NCBI GenBank assembly: GCA_032718475.1
Contig: JAUCBJ010009063.1
Coordinates: forward strand, 1-64,000
Length of the DNA: 64,000 bases
Source of the DNA: Nemertoderma westbladi
Taxonomy: Eukaryota > Xenacoelomorpha > Nemertodermatida > Nemertodermatidae
Reading direction: 5' to 3'
A program made the position numbers and the translations under genes. Below, piece by piece: positions 10,616-21,316 of this stretch (position 1 is the first letter of the stretch; every line of letters begins with the position of its first letter). The notes under the pieces are model-generated. The model saw nothing but the letters and a program-made list of their open reading frames with translations, did not search any database and was not told the DNA's origin.

Positions 10616-11479
10616 GGGGGGGTATACCCCCCATGAACCTTTTTTTAAAATGGCTGTCAATTAGTGTTAAATGATAATATCGCTATTTTGTCATGGTCAT
10701 CCACTGTATGGAAGGCCAAATAGCCTTTAAAAATAGTAAAATTTAAAAATGTGTAGCCTCCCCCTAGCGGCTGGCGGCGGAATTAAAGATTTCACTAAAA
10801 TTACTACTAGTCCCTCAATTTTGGTCCAAATTTGTTGAAACCAACTTTTTTGGACTCAGCGTGATCGACTGTACAAAGGTTATCAGAAGTTTTAATTAGC
10901 CATGTTTATTTTAATTAATTACTTATCATATTTTTAATTAAAATTGGCTAATTAGAAAAAATGGGAATATTTATAAAAATTCCATAAGATAACTTTTAAA
11001 GAGCTTCCAAAGCTCTTTCGAATGAGCCATAAACGAAGAAAATTGGTTGAAAAATGGCGGAGGAGTAGTAATTTGAAAATGAAAAATGTCCTTCAAAGTT
11101 TAAACAGACCGGCCAAAATTGGCTGTCTGTGTTCTGGTTGGTTAATTATTTCTGGCACAAAGGATGCACACCAACGAGCTAAAATGTTCATTACTGGAGT
11201 TTTCGGGGTCGCTGATTTCATTCAGTTTTAATTTTAGGTGGAATCTAGTCTATCTATCTGTCTGGTTTTCTGTCTTTCTTACAATTTGACGGACAGACCG
11301 TCATACGGAAAAACAGTGATAACTCGAGAACTGAAAGAGGTCTCACTAAGCGATTTTCAGATTTGTAATCCTCATTAAATTCTGCTCTAGGTGAAATAAA
11401 GAAACAATAATTTGAAAATTTTACCTGTGGGGGGGGGGGGGGGGGGGGGGGGGGTATACCCCCCCCCCCCCCCCCCCCC
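10616..11479. mobile_element. TTAA/poly-G repeat, family C, copy 1
   Basis: The left end is CTAA then GGGGGGGTATACCCCCC. The right end is (G)26 TATA (C)21 followed by TTAA (11480-11483). Thus both ends carry a G-run, TATA, C-run palindrome next to a TTAA or one-base-off TTAA. The interior is non-coding and matches 21568-22015 (same strand) and 34636-34808 (opposite strand). Size and TTAA flanks suggest a piggyBac-superfamily MITE, but the ends are so low in complexity that this is inference. Confidence 0.5.
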
Positions 11480-11689
11480 TTAATTTGATAGGCGAAACTG
11501 ACTGCCGCCAGCCAATCACTGATTGCATAGAACTCACTAGGTCCAGTTGCTATTTAGTTTTTTACATACTATGGTCCTTGCATACCTACCTGCCAGTAAG
11601 GTTTTTTACTTAACTTGCTTGACAAATAATTAAATAATACAAATAATTATCAGTAAATATTGGTAGAATAACCAACAAACTACCAAGAT

Positions 11690-12087
11690 TAAAGCTGAAT
11701 GTCCAGCTGATAGATTGTCTTAATGGTTGGAAGGCCCACTTTGAAACTCTCCTTAATAATGATGTGCTATTAACCCATAGAACACAAAGTGGTACAAACA
11801 GAGCCTGAGTCTGTACTCCCTTATTGATCCCATTGAGAGACTGCTACATGGAAATCAGAATTGGTATCGTAAAGGTTGTGGAGCCATGATCCAATTCTGA
11901 CGATTAGCAGGATAATTGAAGAGTTATCAAAAATGAAAGACAGGCATCTGGCTGTTTGTTATCTTTGTTGACTTCTTCCTTCAAGGCCTTTGATTTAGTC
12001 TCTCAATCATGAATGATGAGTATACTTGCATTATATGGAAGTCCTGAAGAAATTATCACAAGAATCCTTAAGGATTACTGTGCATCA
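11690..12087 (+). pseudogene. Decayed LINE-A RT fragment
   Basis: Fragments in order match LINE-A: KAECPADRL, NGWKAHFE, PIERLLHGNQNWYRKG, RIIEELSKMKDRHLAV, then the FKAFDLVS region and LYGSPEEIIT. Frames change several times, and a block between the linker and the RT core is missing. The copy ends where an antisense LINE-B scrap begins. Confidence 0.6.
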
Positions 12088-12150
12088 GATTCACCATCTG
12101 GTGAGAGTACCTGGGCCTCTATGCCACAATATAACAATCTAATGAAAGCG
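12088..12150 (-). pseudogene. Antisense LINE-B scrap
   Basis: TCACCATCTGGTGAGAGTAC and the following bases match the antisense LINE-B sequence at 40683-40740, which encodes SPNGETKFF on the minus strand. This is a chimeric junction with the LINE-A fragment to its left. Confidence 0.6.
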
Positions 12151-12499
12151 ACAAGTACTTTAGTTAAAATAATCCACTAAGTATGTTAATATATTTAATA
12201 AGATATTTAATTCAATATATATTTATAATAAATATTTTTACAGCTATATTGTGCAATGAAAAATATTTATATATTGACAAGTATAAAAAGGCAGGCGAAA
12301 ATAATATTAATATTAAAAGCTATTATTTCGCCACTTGACAGCCAATTGTGCCTTCAGTCTGTTATCGATGATTATTCCATTAAATTCTCGCCCGACCAAG
12401 TCGGTGTTGGAATCCCAGGTGGAGCTGAGGTAGTGGAACATGCCATGTGCGATTTCGCCAATTCTACATGTTATTATTCTACATATTCTACATTATAAT

Positions 12500-13559
12500 T
12501 CTACATAGTGGAGGGAAACCATGTCACACTAAAGGAAAAGTATGTTCAAAATGTGGTAAACTGAATCACCTACTTAAGATGTGCTGCACACCTACAGATA
12601 CCAAAGTATCGGGTTCCATTCATATAGCACATATAGGGGAGGAGCGTAATAAACCCATAATTCCTATTAATTTTTACAAAATAGGGGGAGAATTTATGGG
12701 TAATAAACTGTGTGTAGCAGATACTGGCGCTCAAATAAAAACTGCTGGTCCCGAGGTTCTCTATGACTGGCATATAGGCCGATATAGACTAAAAAATTCA
12801 GATTCCCCACTCACTGAGGCCAATGGTAAACAAATTAAATATAAGGGCCGCATGAAGATGGTGCTAAAAGTCAGAAACAAAGAAGTCCAGGAATGGGTAT
12901 ATATATATATATGTCCTGAAAGGGAGGTTTTTATATCCCTATCTGGCTGTCTAGGATTGGGAATCGTACATCCTGACTTACCCCACCCCAGTTACCAAAT
13001 GAACTCATTAGACAGCAATGGGACACTTACCTACATTGATGCATCACCCACTGACATTGATTCCACTCTTACCAACAGGTCACCCACTGTCACTATTGAG
13101 ACACTCACCAGTCTCCGACAGAACACTTGGATCTTGTCTCTTCACCACCTTGGACGCAAAAACAAGTTTCTGGCATTCGACCTTGAAGAGGACTCCTGTG
13201 ACCTCACTACATTTATTACACCTTGGGGGTGTTTTAGATACTGTAGGGCATCCATGGGGTTTACCAGTACTGGGGACGCCTACAATTATAGGGGGGACTT
13301 GGCCTTACAGGGCTTGCAACATATCCACAAGATCATGGATGACGTACTTCTTGAGAGTACAAACATCAGTGATTACATTGAGTTGGTACGCAATGTACTT
13401 CAGCATTGTCGTGACAACTCAATTACCCTAAATCCGAAAAAATTTAATTTCGCACAAAAGCGAGTTAAATTTGCTGGTTTTATAATATCAGCAGATGGTA
13501 TCGAGGCAGACCGTGAGAAGGTTAGAGCAATCCAGGATTACGAAAAATATAACAGATAA
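12500..13559 (+). pseudogene. Ty3/gypsy-like gag end, protease and RT
   Basis: One open frame carries a CCHC zinc knuckle (CSKCGKLNHLLKMC, C-x2-C-x4-H-x4-C), an aspartic protease site (VADTGAQ) about 60 residues later, and the RT palm (DLTTFITPWG, ASMGFTSTGDAYN, IMDDVLL, NPKKFNF, VKFAGF). The segment holding the first RT aspartate (FTTLDAKTSFW) is in a different frame near 13130-13175, so there is at least one frameshift just before the palm motifs. Further shifts follow after 13559. No 5' LTR or full gag is visible upstream. It is the plus-strand pol of a decayed LTR retrotransposon. Confidence 0.85.
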
Positions 13560-14090
13560 CAGATCTGCGAAGTTTTATGGGATTAACTAGCCAACTTGGT
13601 TGTTTCTCGTTGGAAGTAAGCAAGGCTGCATCACCATTGCATCGTATCGCATCGCCTTCTCCAAACGTGTAATGAATGGGTATGGCTGGCAATGCATGAC
13701 GAGGCATTTCGCAATGTTAAACTTGCATTAATAAAACTGGTCAATCCGGATCGTGAAACCCATCTGGAAACAGATGCCAGCCATAAACATGGATTAGGTT
13801 ACGATTTACTCCAGCAACACGGCAATATCTACAAACTAATTGCATGTGGCAGTGGGCCACAATTGAGCTGGAGTGTGCAGCTATTAAATATGGCATTACC
13901 AAGTGTAGACTATACCTGGATTACCTGGATTTGCAGTAGTTACGGACCACCAGCCCTTACTCACCATGTTTAATTGCTACATGCTGGATCAAATTGATAA
14001 TCATAAAATCCAAAGAATTAAAGCAGACTTGCAATCTGCCTACCAATTCCACCTAGAGTGGAAGCCTGTTGGTAAAGGTAGAAAAAGGTG
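13560..14090 (+). pseudogene. Ty3/gypsy-like RNase H region
   Basis: RNase H landmarks can be read across frames: DEAFRNVKLAL, DRETHLETDASHKHGLGY and LLQQHG in one frame (13692-13850), then ELECAAIKYGITKC and VVTDHQPLLTMF in others, and QRIKADLQSAYQFHLEWKP to about 14080. The order matches gypsy pol directly after RT. At least two frameshifts disable it. Confidence 0.75.
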
Positions 14091-15342
14091 ATGAAAAAGA
14101 TGAATCCATGTCACTAGGGATTTCATCAATTACAATGGCAATAGGAGCTAATGAACCGAATGAGGGGACCACAAAGGAGGCACACGACCCTATTGTGGAT
14201 GAACTTCACCATATCACATTGGTGGACCCTGAATACACTGAGTTAATCGATCAGATCCTTGGGGGATTTCAAACAATCCATAAGGCCTCAGACTCAGTCA
14301 AACTTTTTAAATCAATAAGGAATGGCATTCCCTCATCAAGGAATGACGAGGACAAAACAATGTGCGTGCCAAACGATATACTGGCCCGGAATTGGCTGGG
14401 ACATTGCGGCAATGACACGGGAATGCTACCGAAAGAAACTCTCAAGGCGGATGACCCACCTACCCAACCATTTCAGTGCGCATCTGCAGACCTATTCAAA
14501 TTTAGGAGACGCAATTTCTTGGTATATACCGACTGCTTGTCTGGTTACCCAAGCATCACGGAGTGGCAAAGAATACCATGTGCCAGACTAGTAACCTCTG
14601 CATTACGCAAACACTTTGTAGACTTGGGGGTTCCCATGGTATAAAGAACCGATGGGGGGCCACAATTTCCAGCCTGTTTCACCAGGGATTTCCTGAAATG
14701 TTCGGGCGTTGCCTGGAAACCTAGCATACCCCACTACCCAACCAGTAATGGTCACACTGAGGCGTCAGTAAAATGTCTCAAGTCATTACTGGCAAAGTGT
14801 TCTCAACCAGACATTCACTCGGAGGAATTCCTCCAATGACTTGTGGAACTCCGAAATTGTCCTCGCAGTGATGGAGCATCCCCAAGTGAACGCATGTTTG
14901 GCAGATTAATACGAACACGCTTACCTGCCCACCACACGCTGTACCCACAGATGGCGAGATGAGGCTGACGAAACAGACACAGCTGCTGCCTGTCACCGTG
15001 AGAAAACGGAAGAATTATTCAACCACACCGCCACTGATCTACCCAGCTTCACAATCGGGTCCAATATTCGTATACAAGACTCAAATACTGACCAGCTGGC
15101 CACATATTGGTATGATTGTCGGTGTGGGTAGAAACCGGGATTATATGGTTAAACTACCATCGGGACACACCTGGTTTCAAAACCGACGCTTTCTTAGACC
15201 ATATTACATATTACTGAAGAAAGATTTAGATATTACACCAGATGTGTACGTAAATGAAAGTAATACTGAAACTAAGTTTTCAGCTGAAACTGAAAATAAA
15301 CCTTACACAATGCCTCGGCAAAGCGAACGGCTTCAAAACTAA
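14091..15342 (+). pseudogene. Ty3/gypsy-like integrase
   Basis: The zinc-binding region lies in one frame (TRTKQCACQTIYWPGIGW, TRECYRK, about 14340-14430). The catalytic core lies in another: SADLFKF supplies the first Asp, TDGGPQF the second and GHTEASVK the Glu. A TAA at 14642-14644 interrupts it between the first and second Asp. The C-terminal part (14959-15342) has VGVGRNRDYMVKLPSG and NRRFLRPY, typical of gypsy integrase tails. All three acidic residues are still readable, but frameshifts and stops make the gene dead. Confidence 0.8.
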
Positions 15343-15392
15343 AAAGTTCACTGGTGAATTTAATTCATCAACGATTTAGACTGTCAAAATCG

Positions 15393-15690
15393 AAAAAAAA
15401 GGAAAGGGAGAGTTGTGATAGACCAATATAATTAAGTCATACTTAACCTGGTGGAGGGTTACTGTTTTGGTTACATACAATATATAATGTTGAGCACCTA
15501 TGTACTAAGTAGTACTAAGTAGAGTACTAAGTATAATGCTTTAGGATAGCAGTGTACTTAAGTGTAACAGTGGTTACCAGTACTGATTGACATGGCAGTA
15601 CTGAACATTATATAGACCTGTATATTAATGGCGTTTTTATATTGTTATTCTGCTCTCTTGAGTGTCCAGTGATCCATAGAAGGACGGAGA
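15393..15690 (+). mobile_element. Polypurine tract and putative 3' LTR
   Basis: After the integrase a purine tract (15393-15412, ending GGAAAGGGAGAG) is followed by TGTGATAG at 15414, a typical LTR start. TATA-like boxes occur near 15479 and 15613. The right edge, about 15690, is inferred only from where LINE-D coding begins. No second LTR copy exists in the window, so the length is a guess. Confidence 0.45.
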
Positions 15691-15695
15691 CACAC

Positions 15696-15895
15696 CAGCC
15701 TTGGGTTCTGCTCTGGCCTCCATAAGAAGCTCACCATCCTGACCTCTCGCCTCAAAGTTGCATATATGGATGATGTCTCAGCTGGGGACAACTGGGAGAA
15801 AGTGTGCTTCAGGAACTCATTGAATTCCGCAAAGCTTGCGAAGAAATTGGCTTATTCTGAATACAGCGAAGTGTGAGGTCCATCTTCTCATCTGC
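15696..15895 (+). pseudogene. LINE-D RT fragment, left part
   Basis: The plus strand reads SRLKVAYMDDVSAG, which includes the RT catalytic box as YMDD. It continues in another frame as VLQELIEFRKACEEIGL and then TAKCEVHLLIC. This is RT palm to thumb of a retroelement distinct from LINE-A, B, E and F. The match resumes at 20866, so the LINE-E between them was inserted into this copy. Confidence 0.65.
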
Positions 15896-15978
15896 AAATC
15901 TATTAATTACTATTAATCTGCTATCTGCATCTGCTATCTGCATTCTGCTTGACCGTATAGCCGTGTTGGCTAATCTAC

Positions 15979-17527
15979 ATGACTGAGATTGGTAATAAAT
16001 CGCTGGCCGGCGGCGGGGTGCCTGATGGCACTTCGCCGGGATCGGTTGGCGTGCTATCTGGTGTTGGTACACGATCACGTGTCTCTGTCTCTGATGTTGG
16101 TATTGGTGCTGAGATAGATTCGCAGGTTACTGGTACCGGTTCGGGTACCGGTAGCGGTAATTTGGATTTCGGTAGTGTGGTTCAAGGACACACTCCAAGC
16201 GTCAGTTCAACTATTGTTAACTCGTGTCTATCTGCTGTGCTGCAGGGTATTAGCTCTGTTGATACTGAAGTAGTCGTATCGCGTTGTCTCTCGCGATTTA
16301 CGCCTGAGGAGGTGTGGGCAGCTAAAGTGATTTTATTTGCCCAGTCGAGCGGTGAGTGTCGTAACAGGCGTGACACTTCCGACAGAAGTGCTGCAGTGGC
16401 AAATATGAAGGATATCGTGGATAAAATCAAGGATCTCGATCGGTCTGGTTCTCTTCCTGTGATTGCGGTGGGAGCCCTTGATGCGCTTTCCTTGCCTTCG
16501 TTTGATGTCTCAGCTAGCAGTAGTGCTGGCGCTGGGGACAACGGGATGAATAGTGCGGAGAATACTTTGGTGTTTACGCTTGTAACTGAATGATTTTGTA
16601 AACTTGAATCTAATATGAAAGATGAGTTTAGATCTCTTGAGGGTAGACTTATGAATAAACTTAATGGTATCGACAAACCGGCTGGTAACAATTTCCCGCA
16701 ACCGCCCCTCCCCTCAGGCTGGCAGGGTTACGTGGTCCTGGTGGTGGGGGCGGAGCGGCTAATCTCCATGGACCTCCGACTATGGAGAGGTCGTTCCGAA
16801 ATGTGGTGGCGGATCGTAGGAATTGTTCTCCACATTCTGGGTCGGCTGTCTGGAAGTTGGCTGGAGCGCGCCCGAAATTACTTGAAACAGTTCAGGTTGA
16901 TCCGCAAACGAATAATCGGCTCGGGTATGGTTACTTCAATCCGCTTGCTACACCGCGAGCGTCGAGTAATCAAGTTGCTGAGGAAAGAGGCAGTGTCAAA
17001 CGACCGCCCCATTTGTCTGACACGGATGGCGACGCTGGTGATGACACCAATGAGGTGCTTTTTGATTCTGAGATGGAGATTCTTCCAGACAAAGAGAATA
17101 CTGATTGGACAGTTAAACATTCGCGGAAGGGTACTCGTTTGGCTCGCAAGCAGCAGAAAGTTCCCCTCCCAAAAAAGCAACTTCCGAATCGTGCGATTGT
17201 GGGTACTAAAGGTTCCCCCGTGACAGTAAGTGACTCTGGGAATCCCCAGTTGCGGGCCGCTCCGACAGAGTTATTCGTCTATCGGGTGGCGCCGGAGGTA
17301 ACTGTGTCGCAGATGTCTACTTGGTTAGCTGACAAAGGGTTGTCAGTGTAAGCACGTGACATTAAGCGTGTATCGCGCCCAGAGGCGCGGGCTGCGAGTT
17401 TCAGGGTGGGGTTACGAGCGAGTCAACTCGACGCCGCTTTCAATCCCGATGTGTGGCCGCGGGGTGTCCATGTATGTGAGTGGACTTACCGGCCTTCTGA
17501 TCGTGGTGGTAACGGTACATTTGCTTA
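15979..17527 (+). pseudogene. LINE-E ORF1 (RNA-binding protein), broken
   Basis: The first 204 codons start at an ATG and contain a low-complexity Gly/Ser/Thr N terminus and a conserved-looking block (SRCLSRFTPEEVWAAK, LPVIAVGALD). The frame then meets TGA at 16591-16593 but continues as MKDEFRSLEGRLMNKL, a probable coiled coil. A frameshift follows near 16705-16734 into GPGGGGGAANLHGPP. The C-terminal domain (PTELFVYRVAPEVTVSQM, WPRGVHVCEW) resembles the RRM-like/CTD region of LINE ORF1 proteins and is cut by a TAA at 17349-17351 before the natural stop at 17525-17527. One shift and two stops inactivate it. Its role would be RNA and chaperone binding in the retroelement particle. Confidence 0.7.
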
Positions 17528-17543
17528 ATTAACTAACGGAGCG

Positions 17544-20500
17544 ATGGCGAATGCCTGTAACTCAAAAAACCTTAGCGGTAACAATATTGGGGCGAACTCT
17601 GATTCATCGATGGAGTCTCTATCAGTTATATCTTATAACAGTACTGGCCTCGGGTTAGACAAAGTTGAATTTATTAATGCATTGTTATGCAGTTCAAAAA
17701 TTGTATGCTTACAGGAACATTTTTTGTTGTCAGCGAATTGCACTAAATTTAAGGGTTTATTCCCCAACCATAATTTCAATGCAGTGCCAGCGTATTTCAA
17801 TGATGATAATGTAGGTAGAGGTAGACCCAGCGGTGGCCTCTGTATTTTATGGTGTAAATCAATATCTAAATATATTCGTGTAGTTAAAACTAATAATCCA
17901 TGCTTGCAAGCACTAGAGTTGAAATTGCCGGGTGGAAATCTTTTACTTTTAAACACATATTTTCCGACAGATTCACGGACCATGGAATCACTTTCCGATG
18001 ACTTTCTGTGTATTTTAAATGATATTGACGATGTCATATCAAGAACGTCTAGTACCAGTGTGATATGGGCGGGAGATTTAAATGCTGATTTCTTACGTAC
18101 GTCAGCTTCTGTGCAATATTTAAAGGGTTTTTTAGAAAACATTGCGCTTTCTCGCGTGTGGAATGTATTCCCTATAGATTATACTTACCTTTTTATGTTT
18201 GATAATGTCATACATCGTTCTACTATAGATCACTTTATTGTGAGAAGGGATGTACTAGATGCGTGTTATGAGGCTGATGTTATACATTCTGGTTCAAATC
18301 TATCTAACCACAGTGCAATATATATGAAATTTAAAGTAGGTTTATTAAATTTTGATGTAGTTGAAAATGAGAAATCCTCTAGAAGTTTGTTTTCCAAAGC
18401 TTCCACTGATGATATCTCGCTATTTTTGAGTAGTTTAAATACCAATCTTCAGAATATTAATTTACATTCCGATTGTTTTAATTGCAATGATTTGTTGTGC
18501 ACATCTCCAGAACATCGACTTTGTTTAGATAATTACTCGCTTGATATTTTAAAGGCTTTAGATACAGCTGCAGCATGTTTGCCTCAAACTGGCGGAAGTC
18601 AGCAGGCCAATGGTAGATCTCGTACTATTCCAGGATGGAACCAATATGTGAAAGGTTTCAAAACGGAGGCTATGTTCTGGTTCGATGTTTGGAGGTCAGC
18701 TGGGAGACCAGTTGCCAATAGTTATTTGAATTTCATGCGTAGGCAGTCTAGAGCACAGTATAAATATGCTGTCCGTAGGCTAAAGCGGACTCAGAATTTG
18801 GTTAAACACGATAAAATTTTGGATGCTTGTTTGTCTGGGAATGGATGCATTTTTGATGCGATTAAAAAACTGCGAGGTAATCAGTCTGTTGTAAGTGGTT
18901 CGGTGGGTGGCTGTACTGATCCAGCAGAAATTGCGAATAATTTTGCAAGGGTCTACCAGGATCTGTACAACCAACCTGTATCCGGTACCAATACGCATAA
19001 AATGACTGAAGTAAATAATTTAGTTCGAATTGAAATTGAAAGTAGAATCGATGAAGTTCACCTGCTAGGTAGTGAAAATTGTGCGGGTCACAGTGAATTT
19101 ATTTCCACTTCTGATGTTCACGAGGCCCTTTTGAATTTAAAAAATGCTAAATTTGATGTGGCATATTCTTTTGACTCTGGTGTATTAATTAATGGTGGCC
19201 CCGTTTTAGATAGTCATTTAGCAAAGTTGTTTAATTATTTTCTATCGCACGGTTTTGTGTCTAATAGTTTACTGTCAATTTCGTTTGTTCCTATAGTTAA
19301 AAATAATCTTGGTGATTTATCTGATGATAACAATTATAGAGCTATTGCTATCTGTGCATTATTGTTGAAAGTTTTTGAATGGTTAATGCTTATCAGTCAA
19401 GGAGACAAGTTGCGTCTTGACGATTTGCAATTTGGTTTCCGCATAAAGTCTAGTACAGTCATGTGCACCTGGTCCGCCTCTGAAGTGATAAATTATTATT
19501 CTCGTAATTCTACACCGGTGTATGGCTGCCTTTTAGATTTCACGAAGGCCTTTGATTTAGTCGAATGGCCAAAATTATTCCTAGAGCTAATTAAAAAGGG
19601 ATTTTCTGTCTTATATTTGAGATGTCTGTTATTTATTTATAAAAACCAAATTTGTTCAGTTAAATGGTTAAACGCTCTCTCTTTTCAATTTAATACTTCG
19701 AATGGAGTGCGTCAGGGTTCAGTTTGTTCCCCGATTTTGTTTTGTGTGGTATTGAATATATTAATTAAGTCACTGCGATCTTGTAGGGTGGGGTGTTTTG
19801 TAGGAGGGCAGTATTTTGGTGTTTTGGCGTACGCTGATGATGTTCTTCTTTTGTGCCCATCAGTGTCCGGTCTGCAGTTTATGGTTAATATATGCCAAAG
19901 GTTTTGTAGAGAATTTGGTTTGCGACTTAGTGTAAGTAGTGACCAATCCAAAAGTAAATGTAAGTGTATCCCTTTTAGCAAATGTTGGAACCCACCAACT
20001 GCGTTAATTGTTATAGGTAACTGTGTTTTGCCTTGGGACAAAAAGGCAACCCATTTGGGCAATGTGCTAGATTATAAGTGCTGTTTTTCAGATGACATTT
20101 TGTTGAAACGGGGTAAATTAATAGGTAAACTTAATAATCTTAAACAAGAATTTTATTACTGTCACCCGGCAAATGTAACTTACATTCAACGTTTATATGC
20201 TTTAGATTTGTATGGTAGTAGTTTATGGAATTTTCAATCAATGGAATGTAAGAAGTTTTTCAATAGTTGGAATACTAACGTTCGAATTGTTTGTGGTTTA
20301 CCTTATAACTCGCATAGGTTTATAGTAGAAGGTTTGGTTAATTTTCCTCATCCTTGGATCTCAATGTGTAAAAATTTTATTAACTTTACTAATTCGATTA
20401 TTTCTTCAGATAGATTGTGTCTGCGGTTCCTAGGCTACCGATTTCTATACGATTGTAGGAGTACTAGTGGGTGTAATTTACGGTATATTGCAAATCTCAT

Positions 20501-20696
20501 TGGTATATCAGATATTACGCAATTAACTGCTAATTTGGTAGCTAGAAAACTTAAGTATTCTATTTGTGCAGTTGAAGATGAGTGGAGAATTACCTTGTGC
20601 AGAGAATTAATTGATGCGATCTCCAATGTTGCTTCTGTAGATAATTTTTCAAATATTGAGCTGAAATCTATATTGGATTACGTTTCATCTGTCTAA
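17544..20696 (+). CDS. LINE-E ORF2: APE endonuclease and reverse transcriptase
   Basis: An uninterrupted frame of 1050 codons starts with ATG 17 bp after the ORF1 stop. The endonuclease domain (about residues 25-265) shows VISYNSTG (Asn), CLQEHF (catalytic Glu, residue 58), SGGLCILW, LLNTYFPTD, WAGDLNADF (Asp178/Asn180), STIDHFIV and LSNHSAIY. The last is SDH in the family, so Asp255 is Asn here. The RT domain (about 560-800) has LLDFTKAFDLVEW, NGVRQGSVCSPILF and AYADDVLLL (about residue 762) with both aspartates intact. The C-terminal region has no obvious zinc finger. An intact ORF of this length implies a recent insertion, yet ORF1 is broken and the endonuclease is altered, so the copy is probably not autonomous. 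Confidence 0.85.
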   Translation: MANACNSKNLSGNNIGANSDSSMESLSVISYNSTGLGLDKVEFINALLCSSKIVCLQEHFLLSANCTKFKGLFPNHNFNAVPAYFNDDNVGRGRPSGGLCILWCKSISKYIRVVKTNNPCLQALELKLPGGNLLLLNTYFPTDSRTMESLSDDFLCILNDIDDVISRTSSTSVIWAGDLNADFLRTSASVQYLKGFLENIALSRVWNVFPIDYTYLFMFDNVIHRSTIDHFIVRRDVLDACYEADVIHSGSNLSNHSAIYMKFKVGLLNFDVVENEKSSRSLFSKASTDDISLFLSSLNTNLQNINLHSDCFNCNDLLCTSPEHRLCLDNYSLDILKALDTAAACLPQTGGSQQANGRSRTIPGWNQYVKGFKTEAMFWFDVWRSAGRPVANSYLNFMRRQSRAQYKYAVRRLKRTQNLVKHDKILDACLSGNGCIFDAIKKLRGNQSVVSGSVGGCTDPAEIANNFARVYQDLYNQPVSGTNTHKMTEVNNLVRIEIESRIDEVHLLGSENCAGHSEFISTSDVHEALLNLKNAKFDVAYSFDSGVLINGGPVLDSHLAKLFNYFLSHGFVSNSLLSISFVPIVKNNLGDLSDDNNYRAIAICALLLKVFEWLMLISQGDKLRLDDLQFGFRIKSSTVMCTWSASEVINYYSRNSTPVYGCLLDFTKAFDLVEWPKLFLELIKKGFSVLYLRCLLFIYKNQICSVKWLNALSFQFNTSNGVRQGSVCSPILFCVVLNILIKSLRSCRVGCFVGGQYFGVLAYADDVLLLCPSVSGLQFMVNICQRFCREFGLRLSVSSDQSKSKCKCIPFSKCWNPPTALIVIGNCVLPWDKKATHLGNVLDYKCCFSDDILLKRGKLIGKLNNLKQEFYYCHPANVTYIQRLYALDLYGSSLWNFQSMECKKFFNSWNTNVRIVCGLPYNSHRFIVEGLVNFPHPWISMCKNFINFTNSIISSDRLCLRFLGYRFLYDCRSTSGCNLRYIANLIGISDITQLTANLVARKLKYSICAVEDEWRITLCRELIDAISNVASVDNFSNIELKSILDYVSSV

Positions 20697-20865
20697 TTTT
20701 GTGGTTTTGGTGTTTTTGTTTGGTGTTCCTTCATTTACTGCCGTTTATGTTCAACCATTAGTACAAATTGTGCTCTATCTACACCATGTATCTATGTAAG
20801 TACAGTGCATACTTTGTTCCCAGGTAACTGGTGTACGTGAATAATAATAATAATAATAAAAAATG

Positions 20866-21190
20866 CACCGCCTATCACAGAAGCCTTTCAACAAGAGCTC
20901 CCTGGTATAAGGATCATTCCATCTAAGGACCTCACACTCCTCGGCTCACCCATCGGTTGTGATGCACTAAATGCTGCACTAATCGAGAAGGGACAAGCCA
21001 TAGATACATTGGCAGACTACATCAAGACTACCTTTCTACTGAAGAACTGCCTGGGGATCCCAAAGCTGACATCCTACTCACTGCCCCAACATTCACAGTA
21101 CCAAATATCCTCTCCAATATAGATGCCAGCCTTTGCACTGCCCTGGAAGTAATCACAAATTGCACACTAACAGGTACTGCTTGGACCCAA
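20866..21190 (+). pseudogene. LINE-D RT fragment, right part
   Basis: Directly after the LINE-E tail the plus strand reads APPITEAFQQELPGIRII, SKDLTLLGSPIGCDALNAAL, EKGQAIDTLADYI and FLLKNCLGIPKLTSY. This continues TAKCEVHLLIC at 15895. It is thumb/connection sequence downstream of RT. The frame breaks near 21060 and fades out by about 21190. Confidence 0.65.
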
Positions 21191-21197
21191 GCAACAC

Positions 21198-21220
21198 TAC
21201 CGTGCTGCCTGGCACGGTAG
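21198..21220. repeat. 9-bp perfect hairpin
   Basis: CTACCGTGC and GCACGGTAG pair around a short loop. The function is unknown; it sits just past the LINE-D fragment. Confidence 0.5.
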
Positions 21221-21316
21221 TATATTTATCATATTTATCTATTATGAACAAATCTAGCACTACGAGACCCCATGTACTCCCAACGAGAGTGGCTTACCCC
21301 AATCTACAAACTCCAT

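Larger units (their letters stand above)
15896..20865 (+). mobile_element. LINE-E, nearly full-length non-LTR retrotransposon
   Basis: The element comprises a short 5' leader with CTGCTATCTGCAT repeats, ORF1 (15979-17527, broken), ORF2 (17544-20696, open), a 3' UTR of about 150 bp and an (AAT)n tail at 20840-20858. It sits inside LINE-D: the flanking LINE-D protein reads LLIC before it and APPITEAF after it. AAA/AAAAAA at the junctions blur the target-site duplication. The two-ORF design with an APE endonuclease and a TAA-type tail fits I/CR1-group LINEs; the clade is not decided. Confidence 0.85.

Noticed and set aside
10285-10664. Two overlapping open frames as genes
   Set aside because: There is no motif, splice context or conservation cue, and the DNA is flanked by transposon debris.
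20435-20626. Minus-strand frame inside LINE-E ORF2
   Set aside because: It is the shadow of the real plus-strand ORF, with no features of its own.
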